DNA from: Paraburkholderia largidicola
Lineage (GTDB): Bacteria > Pseudomonadota > Gammaproteobacteria > Burkholderiales > Burkholderiaceae
DNA: 64,000 bases
Direction of reading: 5' to 3'
Assembly: GCF_013426895.1 (NCBI RefSeq)
Contig: NZ_AP023174.1
Location: 310,001-374,000, forward strand
Under the pieces are notes generated by a model that saw only the letters and a list, made by a program, of their open reading frames with translations, searched no databases and was not told where the DNA came from. The translations under genes were made by a program, and so were the position numbers. How positions within the stretch are numbered: the stretch's first letter is position 1; each line of letters begins with the position of its first letter. Of this stretch, positions 46,161-56,404 are shown in pieces.

Positions 46161-46775
46161 ATGTCGACGCAACCGCCCGCCGGGGCCGACCGTTCTTTTA
46201 ACCGTCCGATGCTGTTCAAGCTCGTCGTCGTGGCGCTGTTGATGTTCGGCTTCGGCTTTGCACTGATCCCGATGTATCGCGCGATCTGCGAGGTCACGGG
46301 CATCAACAACCTCGTGCAGCGTGACGCAACGGCACGCGAGGCGAAGAACACGCAGGTCGACATGAGCCGCACGATTTCGATCGAGTTCGACGCGAATGCG
46401 CGCGGACCGCTCGGTTTCAAGCCGGAGCAGAACAGTATCGACGTGCATCCGGGCGAAGTGACGACGGTGATGTACGACGTGAGCAACCAGCAGGCGCGCA
46501 CGATTCAGGCTCAAGCCATTCCGAGCTACGCGCCGAAGCAGGCCACCGAGTTCTTCAAGAAGATCGAGTGTTTTTGCTTTACGCAGCAGACGTTGAAGGC
46601 GAACGAGTCGAAGCGGATGCCCGTGGTGTTCGTCGTCGATCCGAAACTGCCGAAAGACGTCAAGACGATCACGCTGTCGTACACGTTCTTCGAACTGAAC
46701 GCGCCTGCGCCCACGGCGCAAGGCACGCAAGGTCAGACGGCAGACGGCGCAGCGAAAGCAGCAAACCCGGCCTGA
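46161..46775 (+). CDS. ctaG: cytochrome c oxidase assembly protein CtaG (Cox11)
   Basis: The 204-residue copper chaperone inserts CuB into subunit I. It has one N-terminal helix (residues about 17-40), a periplasmic immunoglobulin-like domain, and the copper-binding ECFCFTQQ motif. It lies between coxA and coxC, the usual context. The C-terminal 20 residues are low-complexity Ala/Gln. Confidence 0.95.
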   Translation: MSTQPPAGADRSFNRPMLFKLVVVALLMFGFGFALIPMYRAICEVTGINNLVQRDATAREAKNTQVDMSRTISIEFDANARGPLGFKPEQNSIDVHPGEVTTVMYDVSNQQARTIQAQAIPSYAPKQATEFFKKIECFCFTQQTLKANESKRMPVVFVVDPKLPKDVKTITLSYTFFELNAPAPTAQGTQGQTADGAAKAANPA

Positions 46776-46812
46776 CGCGTACCAACGACGCTTGCCCAAA
46801 GAAGGCGAGGAT

Positions 46813-47019
46813 ATGAACGATAGTGGTCGTGGCAGGAAGAGCAGTTTCGGCCAGTCGATGAAAGCGGTGATGTGGTCGTTTTTCGGTGTGCGCAAGCGGC
46901 GCGATCTGGAAGCGGATGCCACGCAGCTGAATCCGCTGCACGTGATCATCGCGGCGCTGATCGGCGCGGCGATTTTCATCGGGGTGTTGATCCTGATCGT
47001 GCGCGTGGTGGTCGGCTAG
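46813..47019 (+). CDS. DUF2970 family small membrane protein
   Basis: The 68-residue protein has a basic N-terminus with SFGQSMKAVMWSFFGVRKRRD and a C-terminal helix (LHVIIAALIGAAIFIGVLILIVRVV). It belongs to the DUF2970 family, routinely located between ctaG and coxC. The function is unknown. Confidence 0.87.
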   Translation: MNDSGRGRKSSFGQSMKAVMWSFFGVRKRRDLEADATQLNPLHVIIAALIGAAIFIGVLILIVRVVVG

Positions 47020-47176
47020 CGCGGCAAGGTGGCATGGCGGTCTTCGCAGAACCGGATGGATGGAGAAGGGCGGCGCAATGCAGCGCGCCGTTGAAGATAG
47101 AGCCCGGGCGCAGCGCAATCGGCTGCGGATTCAACCGGACCAAGCGGAACAACTGGACTGAAGTGGAGAATCAACG

Positions 47177-48034
47177 ATGAGCGGTCAAAACGAGAGCCCG
47201 TACTATTTCATACCGCACCCGTCGCGGCATCCGATCAGCGCTGCGATTGGCCTGCTGGTCATGCTCGGATCGTTTGCGGCGTGGGTGAACGGCGAGCCGT
47301 GGGCGCCCATCACGGCGCTGGTCGGTTTGCTGTGGCTGCTCTTCACGCTGTATCACTGGTTCGGCGATGCGATTTCCGAGTCGGAAGGCGGGATGTACGG
47401 CAAGAAGGTCGATGCGTCGTACCGCTGGAGCATGAGCTGGTTCATCTTCTCGGAAGTGATGTTCTTCGGCGCGTTTTTCGGCGCGCTGTTCTATGCGCGC
47501 GAAATCGCGATGCATCAGCTCGGCAGTCTCGACTACAAGCTGATCTGGCCGGATTTCACGGCGGTATGGCCGAATATCGGACCGGCGGATCTCGTGTCGC
47601 ACTTCAAGTCGATGACGCCGTGGCCCGTGCCGACCATCAACACGGCGCTGCTGCTGTCGTCGGGCGCGACGCTGACGGTTTCGCACCACGCGCTGCGCGA
47701 CAACCACCGCACGAAAGCGATTGCCTGGCTCGCCGCCACGCTGGTGCTGGGCATCTCGTTCCTGTTCCTGCAAGGCTTCGAGTATTTCCACGCGTACAAC
47801 GAACTGAACCTGACGCTCGCATCGGGCGTGTACGGCTCGACGTTCTTCCTGCTGACGGGTTTCCACGGTTTCCACGTGTTTCTCGGCGGTACGATGCTGG
47901 CCGTCGTGCTGGTGCGGATGATCCGTGGCCACTTCACGGCTGATCACCACTTCGCGTTCGAAGGCGCGGCCTGGTACTGGCACTTTGTCGACGTCGTGTG
48001 GCTGGGTCTGTACGTCGTCGTGTACTGGCTGTAA
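47177..48034 (+). CDS. coxC: cytochrome c oxidase subunit III
   Basis: The 285-residue integral subunit has seven transmembrane helices. Features include PYYFIPHPSRHP, SWFIFSEVMFFGAFF, GFHGFHVFLGG and FEGAAWYWHFVDVVWL, all family signatures. It stabilises proton and O2 delivery to subunit I. It is followed by a terminator at 48197. Confidence 0.97.
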   Translation: MSGQNESPYYFIPHPSRHPISAAIGLLVMLGSFAAWVNGEPWAPITALVGLLWLLFTLYHWFGDAISESEGGMYGKKVDASYRWSMSWFIFSEVMFFGAFFGALFYAREIAMHQLGSLDYKLIWPDFTAVWPNIGPADLVSHFKSMTPWPVPTINTALLLSSGATLTVSHHALRDNHRTKAIAWLAATLVLGISFLFLQGFEYFHAYNELNLTLASGVYGSTFFLLTGFHGFHVFLGGTMLAVVLVRMIRGHFTADHHFAFEGAAWYWHFVDVVWLGLYVVVYWL

Positions 48035-48389
48035 GCGTCGTTGGAACGCCACGGCGCCTGCGCGAATCGTGCGTCGTTTTGTGCGTCATATCGACGCAGC
48101 GAGGCGCCGCAGGCAGCCTGCAAGCGGTTGACGCCCGGTGTGCTGTGAGCGCCGCGCGTTCAGTTGTGAGAGCTGTATCGGAAAAGACTCAGGCAGCGCC
48201 GCCCTCGACCCCGTCAGGGCGGCGTTTTGCTTCGGTGGTGTGAAAATTTCGCCGATCGCGTAACGGTGTATTGCCGGATCGGCGCGAAATTAAGTGGCAT
48301 ACTTCGCCGTCAAATTGAGACGGCGCACGCCGGGTCGGCGCACCGCGCGGCGGCGTGCGGTTATCGCTGAACGTGCGGCAAGCGCGCCG
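48035..48389. other. intergenic region after coxC
   Basis: A 355-base spacer between coxC and the convergent twin-transmembrane gene. It contains one hairpin terminator (48197-48230) and no recognisable gene. Short frames overlap the hairpin and lack ribosome-binding sites. Confidence 0.5.
48197..48230 (+). terminator. Rho-independent terminator after coxC
   Basis: A 9-base stem CGCCGCCCT/AGGGCGGCG with a 10-base loop is followed by TTTTGCTT. It lies 163 bases after the coxC stop. Confidence 0.7.
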
Positions 48390-48599
48390 TCAGCGTCCGT
48401 ACGGAATGCCCGTCGAATGAATCCAGCCCATCCAGTTCGCGAACAGGATGAACAGGAACAGCGTAATCGACAAGCCGACACGTGTCGCGAGCGACCAGAC
48501 CATACGCTTCGTTCTGCCCCGGTCGTGCATCATGAAGTACAGCGCGGACACCATGCTGGCGATGATCAGAACGAACGCGATGGGAACGAGAATGTGCAT
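48390..48599 (-). CDS. twin transmembrane protein (DUF2909-like)
   Basis: The 69-residue protein has two transmembrane helices (residues about 4-23 and 40-60) joined by a basic loop (MHDRGRTKRM). It is recognised as the DUF2909/twin-transmembrane family, commonly placed antiparallel between coxC and surf1 in this group. The function is unknown but the context is oxidase biogenesis. Confidence 0.8.
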   Translation of the reverse strand: MHILVPIAFVLIIASMVSALYFMMHDRGRTKRMVWSLATRVGLSITLFLFILFANWMGWIHSTGIPYGR

Positions 48600-48686
48600 G
48601 GAACCAACTGAAATTCAGGAAAGCGAAGGCAACGATTTCATTATCGCACCGCGCGCAATGGTTCGTGTCCCGGCCAAAATCGCACG

Positions 48687-49454
48687 ATGAAGATTCGTCT
48701 CATACCGACGCTGCTGATTCTGATCGTCGTCGCGGTGACGGTGCGGCTCGGGTTCTGGCAGCGCGACCGCGCGCATCAGAAGGAAGCGCTGCAGGCGCAG
48801 ATCACGCGGTTCGAGAACGCGCCCGCGCAGACCGTGGGCGCTGCGCCCATTGCGCTGAAGGACATCGAGTTTCATCGCGTGCGCGCGGTTGGACAGTTTA
48901 TGCCGCAGCAAGTGGTGTACCTCGATAATCGTCCGTATAACGACCAGCCGGGCTTTTACGTCGTGATGCCCTTTACACTGCGCGACGGCGGCGTGGTGCT
49001 CGTCAATCGCGGCTGGCTGCCGCGCAACATGAGCGAGCGCACGGCGATCGCACCGTACGATACGCCAAAGGGCGAGATCGAAATCGAAGGCATCGCGCGT
49101 GCCGACGCGACCCGGGCATATGAGCTTGGAGAGGGCGGCTCGGCGGCGCATCAGGCGATTCGCCAGAATCTCGATGTGGCGTCGTACGCGGCGGAGACGG
49201 GCTTGCCGCTGCAGCCGTTCGTGATCCAGCAGACCAGCGACGACGGCGACAAACTCGTGCGCGACTGGCCCGCGCCGACGTCGGGCGTCGAACGCAACTA
49301 TGGCTATATGGCCCAGTGGTGGGGCATCGCCGCCGCCGCGATCGCCTTCGGTCTGTACGCGGCCCGGCGCGGCGCGAAGCATGCGAAGTCGATCGACAGC
49401 AATGGACCGGACGGCGGCGACGCGGCCAACAACGGACAGGCGCCCCGCGCGTGA
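48687..49454 (+). CDS. SURF1 family oxidase assembly protein
   Basis: The 255-residue protein has an N-terminal and a C-terminal transmembrane helix enclosing a periplasmic domain, with LGFWQRDRAHQKEALQ, YLDNRPYNDQPGFYVVMPF and VNRGWLPR. SURF1 helps deliver haem a to subunit I. It begins 87 bases from the divergent twin-transmembrane gene and heads the second oxidase-assembly transcript. Confidence 0.93.
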   Translation: MKIRLIPTLLILIVVAVTVRLGFWQRDRAHQKEALQAQITRFENAPAQTVGAAPIALKDIEFHRVRAVGQFMPQQVVYLDNRPYNDQPGFYVVMPFTLRDGGVVLVNRGWLPRNMSERTAIAPYDTPKGEIEIEGIARADATRAYELGEGGSAAHQAIRQNLDVASYAAETGLPLQPFVIQQTSDDGDKLVRDWPAPTSGVERNYGYMAQWWGIAAAAIAFGLYAARRGAKHAKSIDSNGPDGGDAANNGQAPRA

Positions 49455-49505
49455 TGCTTCACGTGTGGCTCGGGCCCAGCTTATAGACGTGGTGAAAGCG
49501 CCATC

Positions 49506-50195
49506 ATGAAAAAGGGATCAGGAGTGTCGACGCAAAACCCCCGTTCGCAGCAAACCGGACAGCAACCCGCGCGAGGCGGGCAGGGTAAGGTTCCGGGCCA
49601 ACCGAGCGGCAAAGGCTCGTGGCAGCGCGGCCGCTGGATGCTGCTGCTGATCGCGCTGGTGTGCGCGGCACCCGTCATCGGGTCGTATTTCACGTACTAC
49701 GTGATCAAGCCGAAGGGCAGCACGACGAGCTACGGCACGCTGATCGAACCGCAACGCCCGATTCCCGACGCGCTCGTCGTCACGGGCGAGGACGGCAAGC
49801 CGATGAAGCTCGCGTCGCTGCGCGGCCGCTGGCTGATGATTTCCGTCGACAGCAGCGCGTGCGACAAGCCTTGCGTGACGAAGCTGTATTTCATGCGTCA
49901 GGTGCGCGCGACCCAGGCGGGCGAGCGTGAGCGCATCGTCAACGTGTTTCTGCGCACGGATGCCGCGAAGGTGCCCGACGTCGTCGACGGCGCGTATAAG
50001 GACACGGAGATGCTGATCGCCGATCCGAAGGAAGTGAGCGCGTGGCTGCCCGCCGATGAAGGCACGCAGATCACCGACCACATCTACATGGTCGACCCGA
50101 ACGGCAATCTGATGATGCGTTTCCCGAAAGACGCAAACCCGAGCAAGATCAAGGGTGATGTCACGAAACTGCTCAGAAATTCGGGTATCGGCTAA
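49506..50195 (+). CDS. SCO-like membrane thioredoxin-fold protein
   Basis: The 229-residue protein has a basic, Gln/Gly-rich N-terminus, one helix (residues about 46-67) and a periplasmic thioredoxin-like domain. It has a CxxxC (SACDKPC) and a later His (TDHIYMVDPNG), the same ligand pattern as SCO copper chaperones. It is often annotated only as a hypothetical in cox clusters. A GTG at 49524 is an alternative start. Between surf1 and ctaA, a role in CuA assembly or its thiol reduction is plausible. Confidence 0.78.
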   Translation: MKKGSGVSTQNPRSQQTGQQPARGGQGKVPGQPSGKGSWQRGRWMLLLIALVCAAPVIGSYFTYYVIKPKGSTTSYGTLIEPQRPIPDALVVTGEDGKPMKLASLRGRWLMISVDSSACDKPCVTKLYFMRQVRATQAGERERIVNVFLRTDAAKVPDVVDGAYKDTEMLIADPKEVSAWLPADEGTQITDHIYMVDPNGNLMMRFPKDANPSKIKGDVTKLLRNSGIG

Positions 50196-50246
50196 AGTGC
50201 CGCGAGCACGTTGAAACTCGCCTGGTGGCGAGAGAAGGAAAGATAG

Positions 50247-51356
50247 ATGTTCGTATTGCAACTGGGACTGATCGGGCTGTGCATTGCGCTGCTGCCGCTG
50301 TCGTACGTGTGGGTGAAAGCCGACGACAACAAGTTTCGCAAGCTGGTCTGGGTCACGACCTTCCTGACGCTGGATCTCGTGATGTTCGGCGGCTTCACGC
50401 GCCTGACCGACTCGGGCCTCGGCTGCCCGGACTGGCCGGGCTGCTACGGCACGTCGTCGCCGTTCATCGCGCACGCGGCGATCAACGCCGCGTATCACGC
50501 GATGCCGTCGGGCCCCGTCAGCATGACGAAGGCCTGGATCGAGATGATTCACCGCTACTTCGCGATGGCGATCGGCGTGCTGATCGTCGCGCAGACGGTC
50601 ATCGCGTGGGTCGCGCGCATCAAGCGCCGTCCGCTCCACGTGTCGCCGTGGTGGCCGACGTCGCTGCTGCTGCTGATCCTCGTGCAGGGCGCGTTCGGCG
50701 CATGGACCGTGACGATGAAGCTGCAACCCGTGATCGTGACGATTCACCTGTTGCTCGGGCTCGCGCTGCTCGGCACGCTCGGCTGGCTCGCCGCGCGTCA
50801 GACGCCGCTTCCCGCCTATGAGCCCGAAGCGTCGCAGTGGCGTATTGCCGCGCTGTTCGGCCTCGCGCTGCTGATCGTGCAAATTGCGCTCGGCGGCTGG
50901 GTCAGCACGAATTACGCGGTGCTCGCCTGCACCGATTTCCCGACCTGCAACGGTCAGTGGATTCCGCCGATGGACTTCGAGCACGGTTTTCACTTGTGGC
51001 GCGCGCTCGGCATGACGGGCGACGGTGACGTGATCACGCAGGACGCGCTGGTGGCGATCCACTGGACGCATCGTACGTTCGCGTTTGTCGTTGTTGCGTA
51101 TCTGCTGTGGTTCGCGCTGAAAATGCGCCGCTTCGAGTCGCTGCGGCGGCCCGCAAACGGCGTGCTGCTCGTGATCGTGATCCAGTTCGTCACGGGCCTG
51201 TCGAACATCGTTTTGCAATGGCCTTTGCCCATTGCCGTCGCCCATAACGGCGGGGCCGCGATCCTGCTGCTGTTGCTCGTTATGTTAAACTTTCGAATCG
51301 CTTATAGCCGTCCCGGCCGCGCCATGGTTCACGCGCGCGACGCCGCGCCAGCGTGA
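50247..51356 (+). CDS. ctaA: haem A synthase (COX15/CtaA family)
   Basis: The 369-residue membrane enzyme oxidises haem O to haem A. It has eight transmembrane helices and the haem-ligating His pairs in FTRLTDSGLGCPDWPG, EMIHRYFAMAIG, VTIHLLLGL and VAIHWTHRTFA. It lies between the SCO-like gene and ctaB (6 bases apart), forming the haem A branch of the operon. Confidence 0.95.
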   Translation: MFVLQLGLIGLCIALLPLSYVWVKADDNKFRKLVWVTTFLTLDLVMFGGFTRLTDSGLGCPDWPGCYGTSSPFIAHAAINAAYHAMPSGPVSMTKAWIEMIHRYFAMAIGVLIVAQTVIAWVARIKRRPLHVSPWWPTSLLLLILVQGAFGAWTVTMKLQPVIVTIHLLLGLALLGTLGWLAARQTPLPAYEPEASQWRIAALFGLALLIVQIALGGWVSTNYAVLACTDFPTCNGQWIPPMDFEHGFHLWRALGMTGDGDVITQDALVAIHWTHRTFAFVVVAYLLWFALKMRRFESLRRPANGVLLVIVIQFVTGLSNIVLQWPLPIAVAHNGGAAILLLLLVMLNFRIAYSRPGRAMVHARDAAPA

Positions 51357-51362
51357 TCCCTC

Positions 51363-52268
51363 ATGGACAGCACAACTCTCCCCCATTCGCCCGGTAGCCG
51401 GATTTCTCAATACATTGCGCTGACGAAGCCGCGCGTCACGCAGCTCGCCGTGTTTTGCGCAGTGATCGGCATGTTCCTGGCCACGCCCGGCATGGTGCCG
51501 TGGACGGTGCTGATCGGCGGCGCTGTCGGCATCTGGTTGCTGGCGGGCGCTGCGTTCGCGATCAACTGTCTCGTCGAACAGAAAGTCGACGCGAAGATGC
51601 GCCGCACCGCGTGGCGTCCTTCGGCACGCGGCGAGATCACCACTTCGCAGATCCTGCTGTTCTCGGCCGTGCTCGGCGGCCTTGGCATGTGGACGCTCTA
51701 CACGTTCACCAATGCGCTGACCATGTGGCTCACCATCGCCACCTTCGTCGGCTACGCGATCGTCTACACGCTGCTGCTCAAGCCTTATACGCCGCAGAAC
51801 ATCGTGATCGGAGGCGCATCGGGCGCGATGCCGCCGGCGCTCGGCTGGGCAGCCGTGACGGGCGCCGTCCCCGGCGACGCGTGGATTCTCGTGCTGATCA
51901 TCTTCGTGTGGACGCCGCCGCATTTCTGGGCGCTCGCGCTGTATCGCCGCAAGGACTACGAAAACGCCGGCCTGCCGATGCTACCCATCACGCACGGCGA
52001 GCAGTACACGCGTCTGCATATCTTGCTGTACACCGTCATTCTGTTCGCGGTCACGCTGATGCCGTTTATCTCGGGCATGAGCGGAATCGTGTATCTCGCG
52101 TCGGCGGTTCTGTTGGGTGCCGTGTTCCTCGCGTATGCGTGGAAGATTTATCGGGAATATTCCGACGACCTCGCGCGTAAAACCTTCCGTTATTCGATCG
52201 TTTATCTGTCGCTGCTGTTTGCGGCACTGTTGATCGACCACTATGCGCGTGCCTTGATCGGCGCGTAA
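51363..52268 (+). CDS. ctaB: protoheme IX farnesyltransferase
   Basis: The 301-residue membrane prenyltransferase makes haem O from haem B. It has the first Asp/Asn-rich motif [19 protein letters not shown] and the second region [15 protein letters not shown]. It has nine transmembrane helices. The usual alternative name is cyoE. It is followed by the SCO gene four bases later. Confidence 0.95.
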   Translation: MDSTTLPHSPGSRISQYIALTKPRVTQLAVFCAVIGMFLATPGMVPWTVLIGGAVGIWLLAGAAFAINCLVEQKVDAKMRRTAWRPSARGEITTSQILLFSAVLGGLGMWTLYTFTNALTMWLTIATFVGYAIVYTLLLKPYTPQNIVIGGASGAMPPALGWAAVTGAVPGDAWILVLIIFVWTPPHFWALALYRRKDYENAGLPMLPITHGEQYTRLHILLYTVILFAVTLMPFISGMSGIVYLASAVLLGAVFLAYAWKIYREYSDDLARKTFRYSIVYLSLLFAALLIDHYARALIGA

Positions 52269-52272
52269 GACC

Positions 52273-52890
52273 ATGCTCATTAAACGGTTCGCGCGCGCGG
52301 CGCGCGTTGCTCTCGTCGCGTGCGCGCTCGGCGGCGCGGCGCTGGTGTCGGGATGCGGGAAGGAACAGCCCGCGTTCACGAACGTCGATATTACGGGGAA
52401 CAAGCAGTTCGGCGCGGACTTCTCGCTGCCGGATTCGAGCGGCAAGATGCGCTCGCTGGCCGACTACAAGGGCAAGGTCGTCGTGATGTTCTTCGGCTAT
52501 ACGCATTGCCCCGACGTCTGCCCGACGACGATGGCCGAGCTTTCGCAGGCGCTCCAGCAACTCGGTCCCGAAGACGCGAAGCGCGTGCAGGTGCTGTTCG
52601 TCACCGTCGATCCCGAGCGCGATACGCCCGAACTGATGTCGCAGTACGTGCCCGCGTTCAATCCGACGTTCGTCGGCCTGCGCCCTGCCGATCAGGAGCA
52701 GTTGACGAAGGTGACGAAGGACTTCCGCGTCTACTACGCGAAGGTGCCGGGCAAGACGCCCGACAGCTACACGATGGATCACACGGCCGCGAGCTACGTA
52801 TTCGATACCGACGGCAAGCTGCGTCTTTTCGCGCGCGACGGGCAGGGCGCATCGCCGTGGGTGCACGATCTGAAGCTGTTGCTCGGCTGA
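52273..52890 (+). CDS. SCO1/SenC/PrrC-family lipoprotein, copper chaperone
   Basis: The 205-residue protein has a lipobox (LVSGC, Cys at about residue 27) and a periplasmic thioredoxin fold with CxxxC (HCPDVC) and His in DHTAASYVFD, the copper ligands. It loads CuA of subunit II. It is the last gene of the oxidase assembly operon and is followed by a strong terminator. Confidence 0.95.
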   Translation: MLIKRFARAARVALVACALGGAALVSGCGKEQPAFTNVDITGNKQFGADFSLPDSSGKMRSLADYKGKVVVMFFGYTHCPDVCPTTMAELSQALQQLGPEDAKRVQVLFVTVDPERDTPELMSQYVPAFNPTFVGLRPADQEQLTKVTKDFRVYYAKVPGKTPDSYTMDHTAASYVFDTDGKLRLFARDGQGASPWVHDLKLLLG

Positions 52891-52921
52891 GCGAGCGGCG
52901 CGAAAGTCGCACATTGAAATG

Positions 52922-52957
52922 AAAAAAGGCTGCACGACGACGTGCAGCCTTTTTTTA
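52922..52957 (+). terminator. Rho-independent terminator after the SCO gene
   Basis: A long stem AAAAGGCTGCACG/CGTGCAGCCTTTT with an ACGA loop ends in a run of seven T. The A-run on the other side makes it potentially bidirectional, serving the convergent YciI gene as well. Confidence 0.9.
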
Positions 52958-52974
52958 TTTTCTAAGGCTGACGC

Positions 52975-53265
52975 TCACTCAGGCACCTTCAGATTCATCC
53001 CCGGTGCCATCCGGGTCGCCTTGAACTCCGTCACCTCATAGCGCGCCACCTTCTGCTGCGCAAATGGATCGCTCGCGAGAATCTCGTCGAGTCTCGATCG
53101 CTCGATACCCGCTGCGATGATCACGCCGCCGTCGCGCGGCACCTTCGGCCCCGCCATGATGAACACGCCCGCGTCGAACTGACGCGTCAGGAACGCGCGA
53201 TGGGCTTCGAGCGCATCGTCGACACGCTCGAGCGATGCCGTGTAGCTGAGGGAGACGATATACAT
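52975..53265 (-). CDS. YciI family protein
   Basis: The 96-residue protein has the YCII ferredoxin-like fold: YIVSLSYTASLERVDDALEAHRAFL, with the conserved His, and a GAGxK-like FIMAGPKVPRDGGVI turn. The function is unknown; related proteins are small dehydrochlorinase-like enzymes. The start at 53265 (MYIVSL) matches the family. It is convergent with the SCO gene. Confidence 0.85.
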   Translation of the reverse strand: MYIVSLSYTASLERVDDALEAHRAFLTRQFDAGVFIMAGPKVPRDGGVIIAAGIERSRLDEILASDPFAQQKVARYEVTEFKATRMAPGMNLKVPE

Positions 53266-53482
53266 AAAGAAACCTCGCAAATGGGGAAGAGGCGGCCGGC
53301 CCGCGTAGGGGCCGCATCTCGTCATTATCGGCTGACATGGCGCAGGTCATGACTGACAGGCTGCCTCAAGTCGGCGCATCGCTTTGCCGTTATCCAAGAG
53401 AGCAATCGTTTGCGCCCATTCTGTCTTAGGCGGGAGCCACAGATTTGCCAAAGATGTGACCACACCATAAGAGACCAACACA

Positions 53483-55249
53483 ATGAGTAGGATGAGTCTG
53501 AACCGCAAGCTGTGGTTATCGCTTGTGCTCGTATGGCTGGGCTTGCTGGGCGTCGGATTGTGGAGCGCGGTGGAAACCCGCTCGACAATGCTCGACGAGC
53601 GCAAGGCCGGCATGGTGAATCTCGTCGATGCCGCGCAAGGCGTCGTGAGCGGCTACTACGCGCTCGCGCAGGCCGGCAAGATGAGCGAGGCCGACGCGCA
53701 GCGCGAAGCGCTCGCGCGTCTCGCGACGATGCGCTACGGCGAATCCGGTTATCTGTTCGTGATGGATTCGAAGCCCGTCGTGCTGATGCATCCGACCTTA
53801 CCGCAGATGAACGGCAAAGCGGTGGGCGACTTCAAGGACCCGGACGGCAAGCTGCTGTACATGTCGATCCTCGACGCGGCGAAGGCGACGGGCAAAGGCT
53901 TCGCCGAATATCGCGGGCGTTTGCCGCACAGTGAAGAGGCCGTGCCGAAAATCAGCTATGCCGTGCGTTTCGCGCCGTGGGACTGGAACATCGTCAGCGG
54001 CGTGTTCGTGCGCGACATCGATACCGCTTACTACGCGAACCTGATCGAGCATTTCATCGTCGTGATGGTGATCGGCGCAGGGATTTCGTTCGCGATGCTG
54101 CTGATCATCCGCAACGTGCGGGGCAGTCTCGGCGGCGAGCCGCAGGACGCCGCGAAGCTCGCGGCGCGTATCGCGACGGGCGACCTCACGCAGATCGTGT
54201 CGGTGCGCGCGAACGATTCGTCGAGCATGATGGCCGCGATGAACGAGATGCAAAGCCGCTTGCAGCGCACGATCGGCGAGATTCGCCAGTCGGCGGAGTC
54301 GATTGCATCGGCGACGCAGCAGATTGCGGCGGGCAACGGCGATCTGTCGCAGCGTACGGAACAGCAGGCGGCGTCGCTGCAGGAAACGGCGGCGAGCATG
54401 GAAGAGCTGACGGCGACCGTCAAGCAGAACGCCGACAATGCGCGCCAGGCGAGCGGCCTCGCGAACAACGCGTCGGACATTGCGACGAAGGGCAACGAGG
54501 TCGTCAGCCGCGTGATCAGCACGATGACGGAGATCAACGACAGCTCGCGGCAGATCTCGGACATCATCGGTGTGATCGAGGGTATCGCGTTCCAGACCAA
54601 CATTCTCGCGCTGAACGCAGCCGTCGAAGCGGCGCGCGCGGGCGAGCAGGGCCGCGGCTTCGCGGTCGTCGCGGGCGAGGTGCGCAGCCTCGCGCAACGT
54701 TCGGCGACGGCGGCGAAGGAGATCAAGCAGCTGATCGGCGATTCCGTCGAGCGCGTGAACAACGGCTACACGCTCGTCGAACAGGCCGGCACGACGATGA
54801 GCGAGATCATGCAGGCGGTGCGCCGCGTGACGGACATCATGGGCGAAATCGCGGCGGCGTCGGAAGAGCAGAGCAGCGGCATTTCGCAGGTGGGACGCGC
54901 CGTCACGCAAATGGACGAAGTCACGCAGCAGAACGCGGCGCTGGTCGAGCAGGCTGCGGCCGCTGCTGCGTCGCTGCAGGATCAGGCGGCGCGTTTGCGT
55001 CAGACGATCGGTGCGTTCCGGGTAAATGGCGGTGAGCCGACGGTCGCCGCGAAGTCGCTTCCAGCGGCAGCGAAGAAGGCGGTGAATGCAGCGGCGAAGC
55101 CAGCCGTCAAACCGGCAGTCGCGGCGGCCGCGACAGCGGCGAAAGCGGACCTCGGTGCGCGCGAGGTCGCGAAGCCGGCCGCAAGGATGGACGCGTCGCC
55201 GCGTCCGGTAAAGGCGTCGTCATCCGATGACGATTGGACTACCTTCTAA
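53483..55249 (+). CDS. methyl-accepting chemotaxis protein with sCache sensor
   Basis: The 588-residue chemoreceptor has a first helix (residues about 11-28) and a periplasmic single-Cache domain (about 35-185) with [21 protein letters not shown] second helix is followed by a HAMP-like segment. The signalling hairpin tip is [21 protein letters not shown]. The C-terminus has an Ala/Lys-rich linker ending DDDWTTF, an xWxxF-type tether for CheR or CheB. The ligand is unknown; sCache domains often bind small organic acids. A second ATG at 53492 is possible. Confidence 0.93.
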   Translation: MSRMSLNRKLWLSLVLVWLGLLGVGLWSAVETRSTMLDERKAGMVNLVDAAQGVVSGYYALAQAGKMSEADAQREALARLATMRYGESGYLFVMDSKPVVLMHPTLPQMNGKAVGDFKDPDGKLLYMSILDAAKATGKGFAEYRGRLPHSEEAVPKISYAVRFAPWDWNIVSGVFVRDIDTAYYANLIEHFIVVMVIGAGISFAMLLIIRNVRGSLGGEPQDAAKLAARIATGDLTQIVSVRANDSSSMMAAMNEMQSRLQRTIGEIRQSAESIASATQQIAAGNGDLSQRTEQQAASLQETAASMEELTATVKQNADNARQASGLANNASDIATKGNEVVSRVISTMTEINDSSRQISDIIGVIEGIAFQTNILALNAAVEAARAGEQGRGFAVVAGEVRSLAQRSATAAKEIKQLIGDSVERVNNGYTLVEQAGTTMSEIMQAVRRVTDIMGEIAAASEEQSSGISQVGRAVTQMDEVTQQNAALVEQAAAAAASLQDQAARLRQTIGAFRVNGGEPTVAAKSLPAAAKKAVNAAAKPAVKPAVAAAATAAKADLGAREVAKPAARMDASPRPVKASSSDDDWTTF

Positions 55250-55256
55250 CGGCTTC

Positions 55257-56075
55257 TCAACCGATACCGAGACCGTTCCCGGTCTGATGGATGTGCTGTA
55301 GCGTCGGGTCGGATTCGTGGATCGCCAGTTGATCGATTCCGAAGTCGAACTGACGATAGCCGAGCTCGGTGAGCAAGGATTGAATCGCGTTGCGATCAGA
55401 CTTGATCATTTCAACCAGCATGACGGGGCGGTGTCGTTCGAGCACGGCGCGTGCCCCGCGCAGCACGTCGAGTTCCATTCCTTCGACGTCCAGCTTCAGA
55501 AAGTCCAGCCGGTCGAGTTCCAGAGAGGGCAGATCGATCACGGGCACCTTGACGCCGTCCCGCGCGTCGTAAGAGATCGGCTGCCCGATGGCCTCGGTAT
55601 TTTCGCGTTGGCGCAGTTCCAGACTGCCGAAGCTCGCGGGCCGCGTGTAGTCCGGTCGCGGCACGATCATCTCCCCGCTACGTTCGCCCAGTGCCGCCAG
55701 GCGCGCGCGCACATTCATGCAGTTGTTGAGCGCGATGTTGCCGGCCAGCGCGTAGAAGACCATCTCCTGCGCTTCGAACGAATGCACCTGTCCCCAACCG
55801 TGCATGTGTCGCGACCATTCGATCGTATGCACACCGATGTTCGCGCCACCGTCGACAGCAACGACACCGTCGCCGAAATGGCGGCGACGCAGGTCGAGAA
55901 TCAGGCGTGCGAGATTGATTTCGTGGATGTCGAATTGCGATGCCGTGAGCAATTGAAAGCCGACACCGAACGTTCCGCCATTCTGATTGGTGGCGAAGTC
56001 GTTGCGGTTGACGATCATGTTGCCGTGATTGGTCGCGGCGAGTACGAAGGCGATGGGGCGAGCGGGATAGGACAT
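55257..56075 (-). CDS. FkbM-family methyltransferase
   Basis: The 272-residue protein has a SAM-binding region VVAVDGGANIGVHTIEW and LDFLKLDVEGMELDVLRGA, which identify the FkbM family. Such enzymes O-methylate sugars or other small molecules. The start at 56075 (MSYPARPIAF) is preferred; the frame back to 56162 adds unrelated residues. It is convergent with the chemoreceptor gene and no glycan gene is nearby, so the substrate is unknown. Confidence 0.87.
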   Translation of the reverse strand: MSYPARPIAFVLAATNHGNMIVNRNDFATNQNGGTFGVGFQLLTASQFDIHEINLARLILDLRRRHFGDGVVAVDGGANIGVHTIEWSRHMHGWGQVHSFEAQEMVFYALAGNIALNNCMNVRARLAALGERSGEMIVPRPDYTRPASFGSLELRQRENTEAIGQPISYDARDGVKVPVIDLPSLELDRLDFLKLDVEGMELDVLRGARAVLERHRPVMLVEMIKSDRNAIQSLLTELGYRQFDFGIDQLAIHESDPTLQHIHQTGNGLGIG

Positions 56076-56404
56076 GAGTCTCTTCTTTTGAAATGTGTGA
56101 GTGGCCGCAAGGAAGGACCGGCGAGGACACCCGACTGATCGATCGGGCGCCAAAACGCACACATCCTAAAAAGACAGCGGAGATGCCCCTATAGGACAGT
56201 TCCGAAAACGCTCTCGCCCGCGTCAGGTCACGGCGCGATCTGGCTCGAAGGGCAGCCGGGATTACGCGCATACCCATATGCGAACCCTGTATTTCCCATC
56301 GACGCGTGCCTGTGAGACCATTTAAGGCTCGACGCTTCGCGGGCAACGTCAATGTGCCCGCTGTCGAACACGAATCCGAAACAAGGCAGTCAAGAGAGAA
56401 TCAC

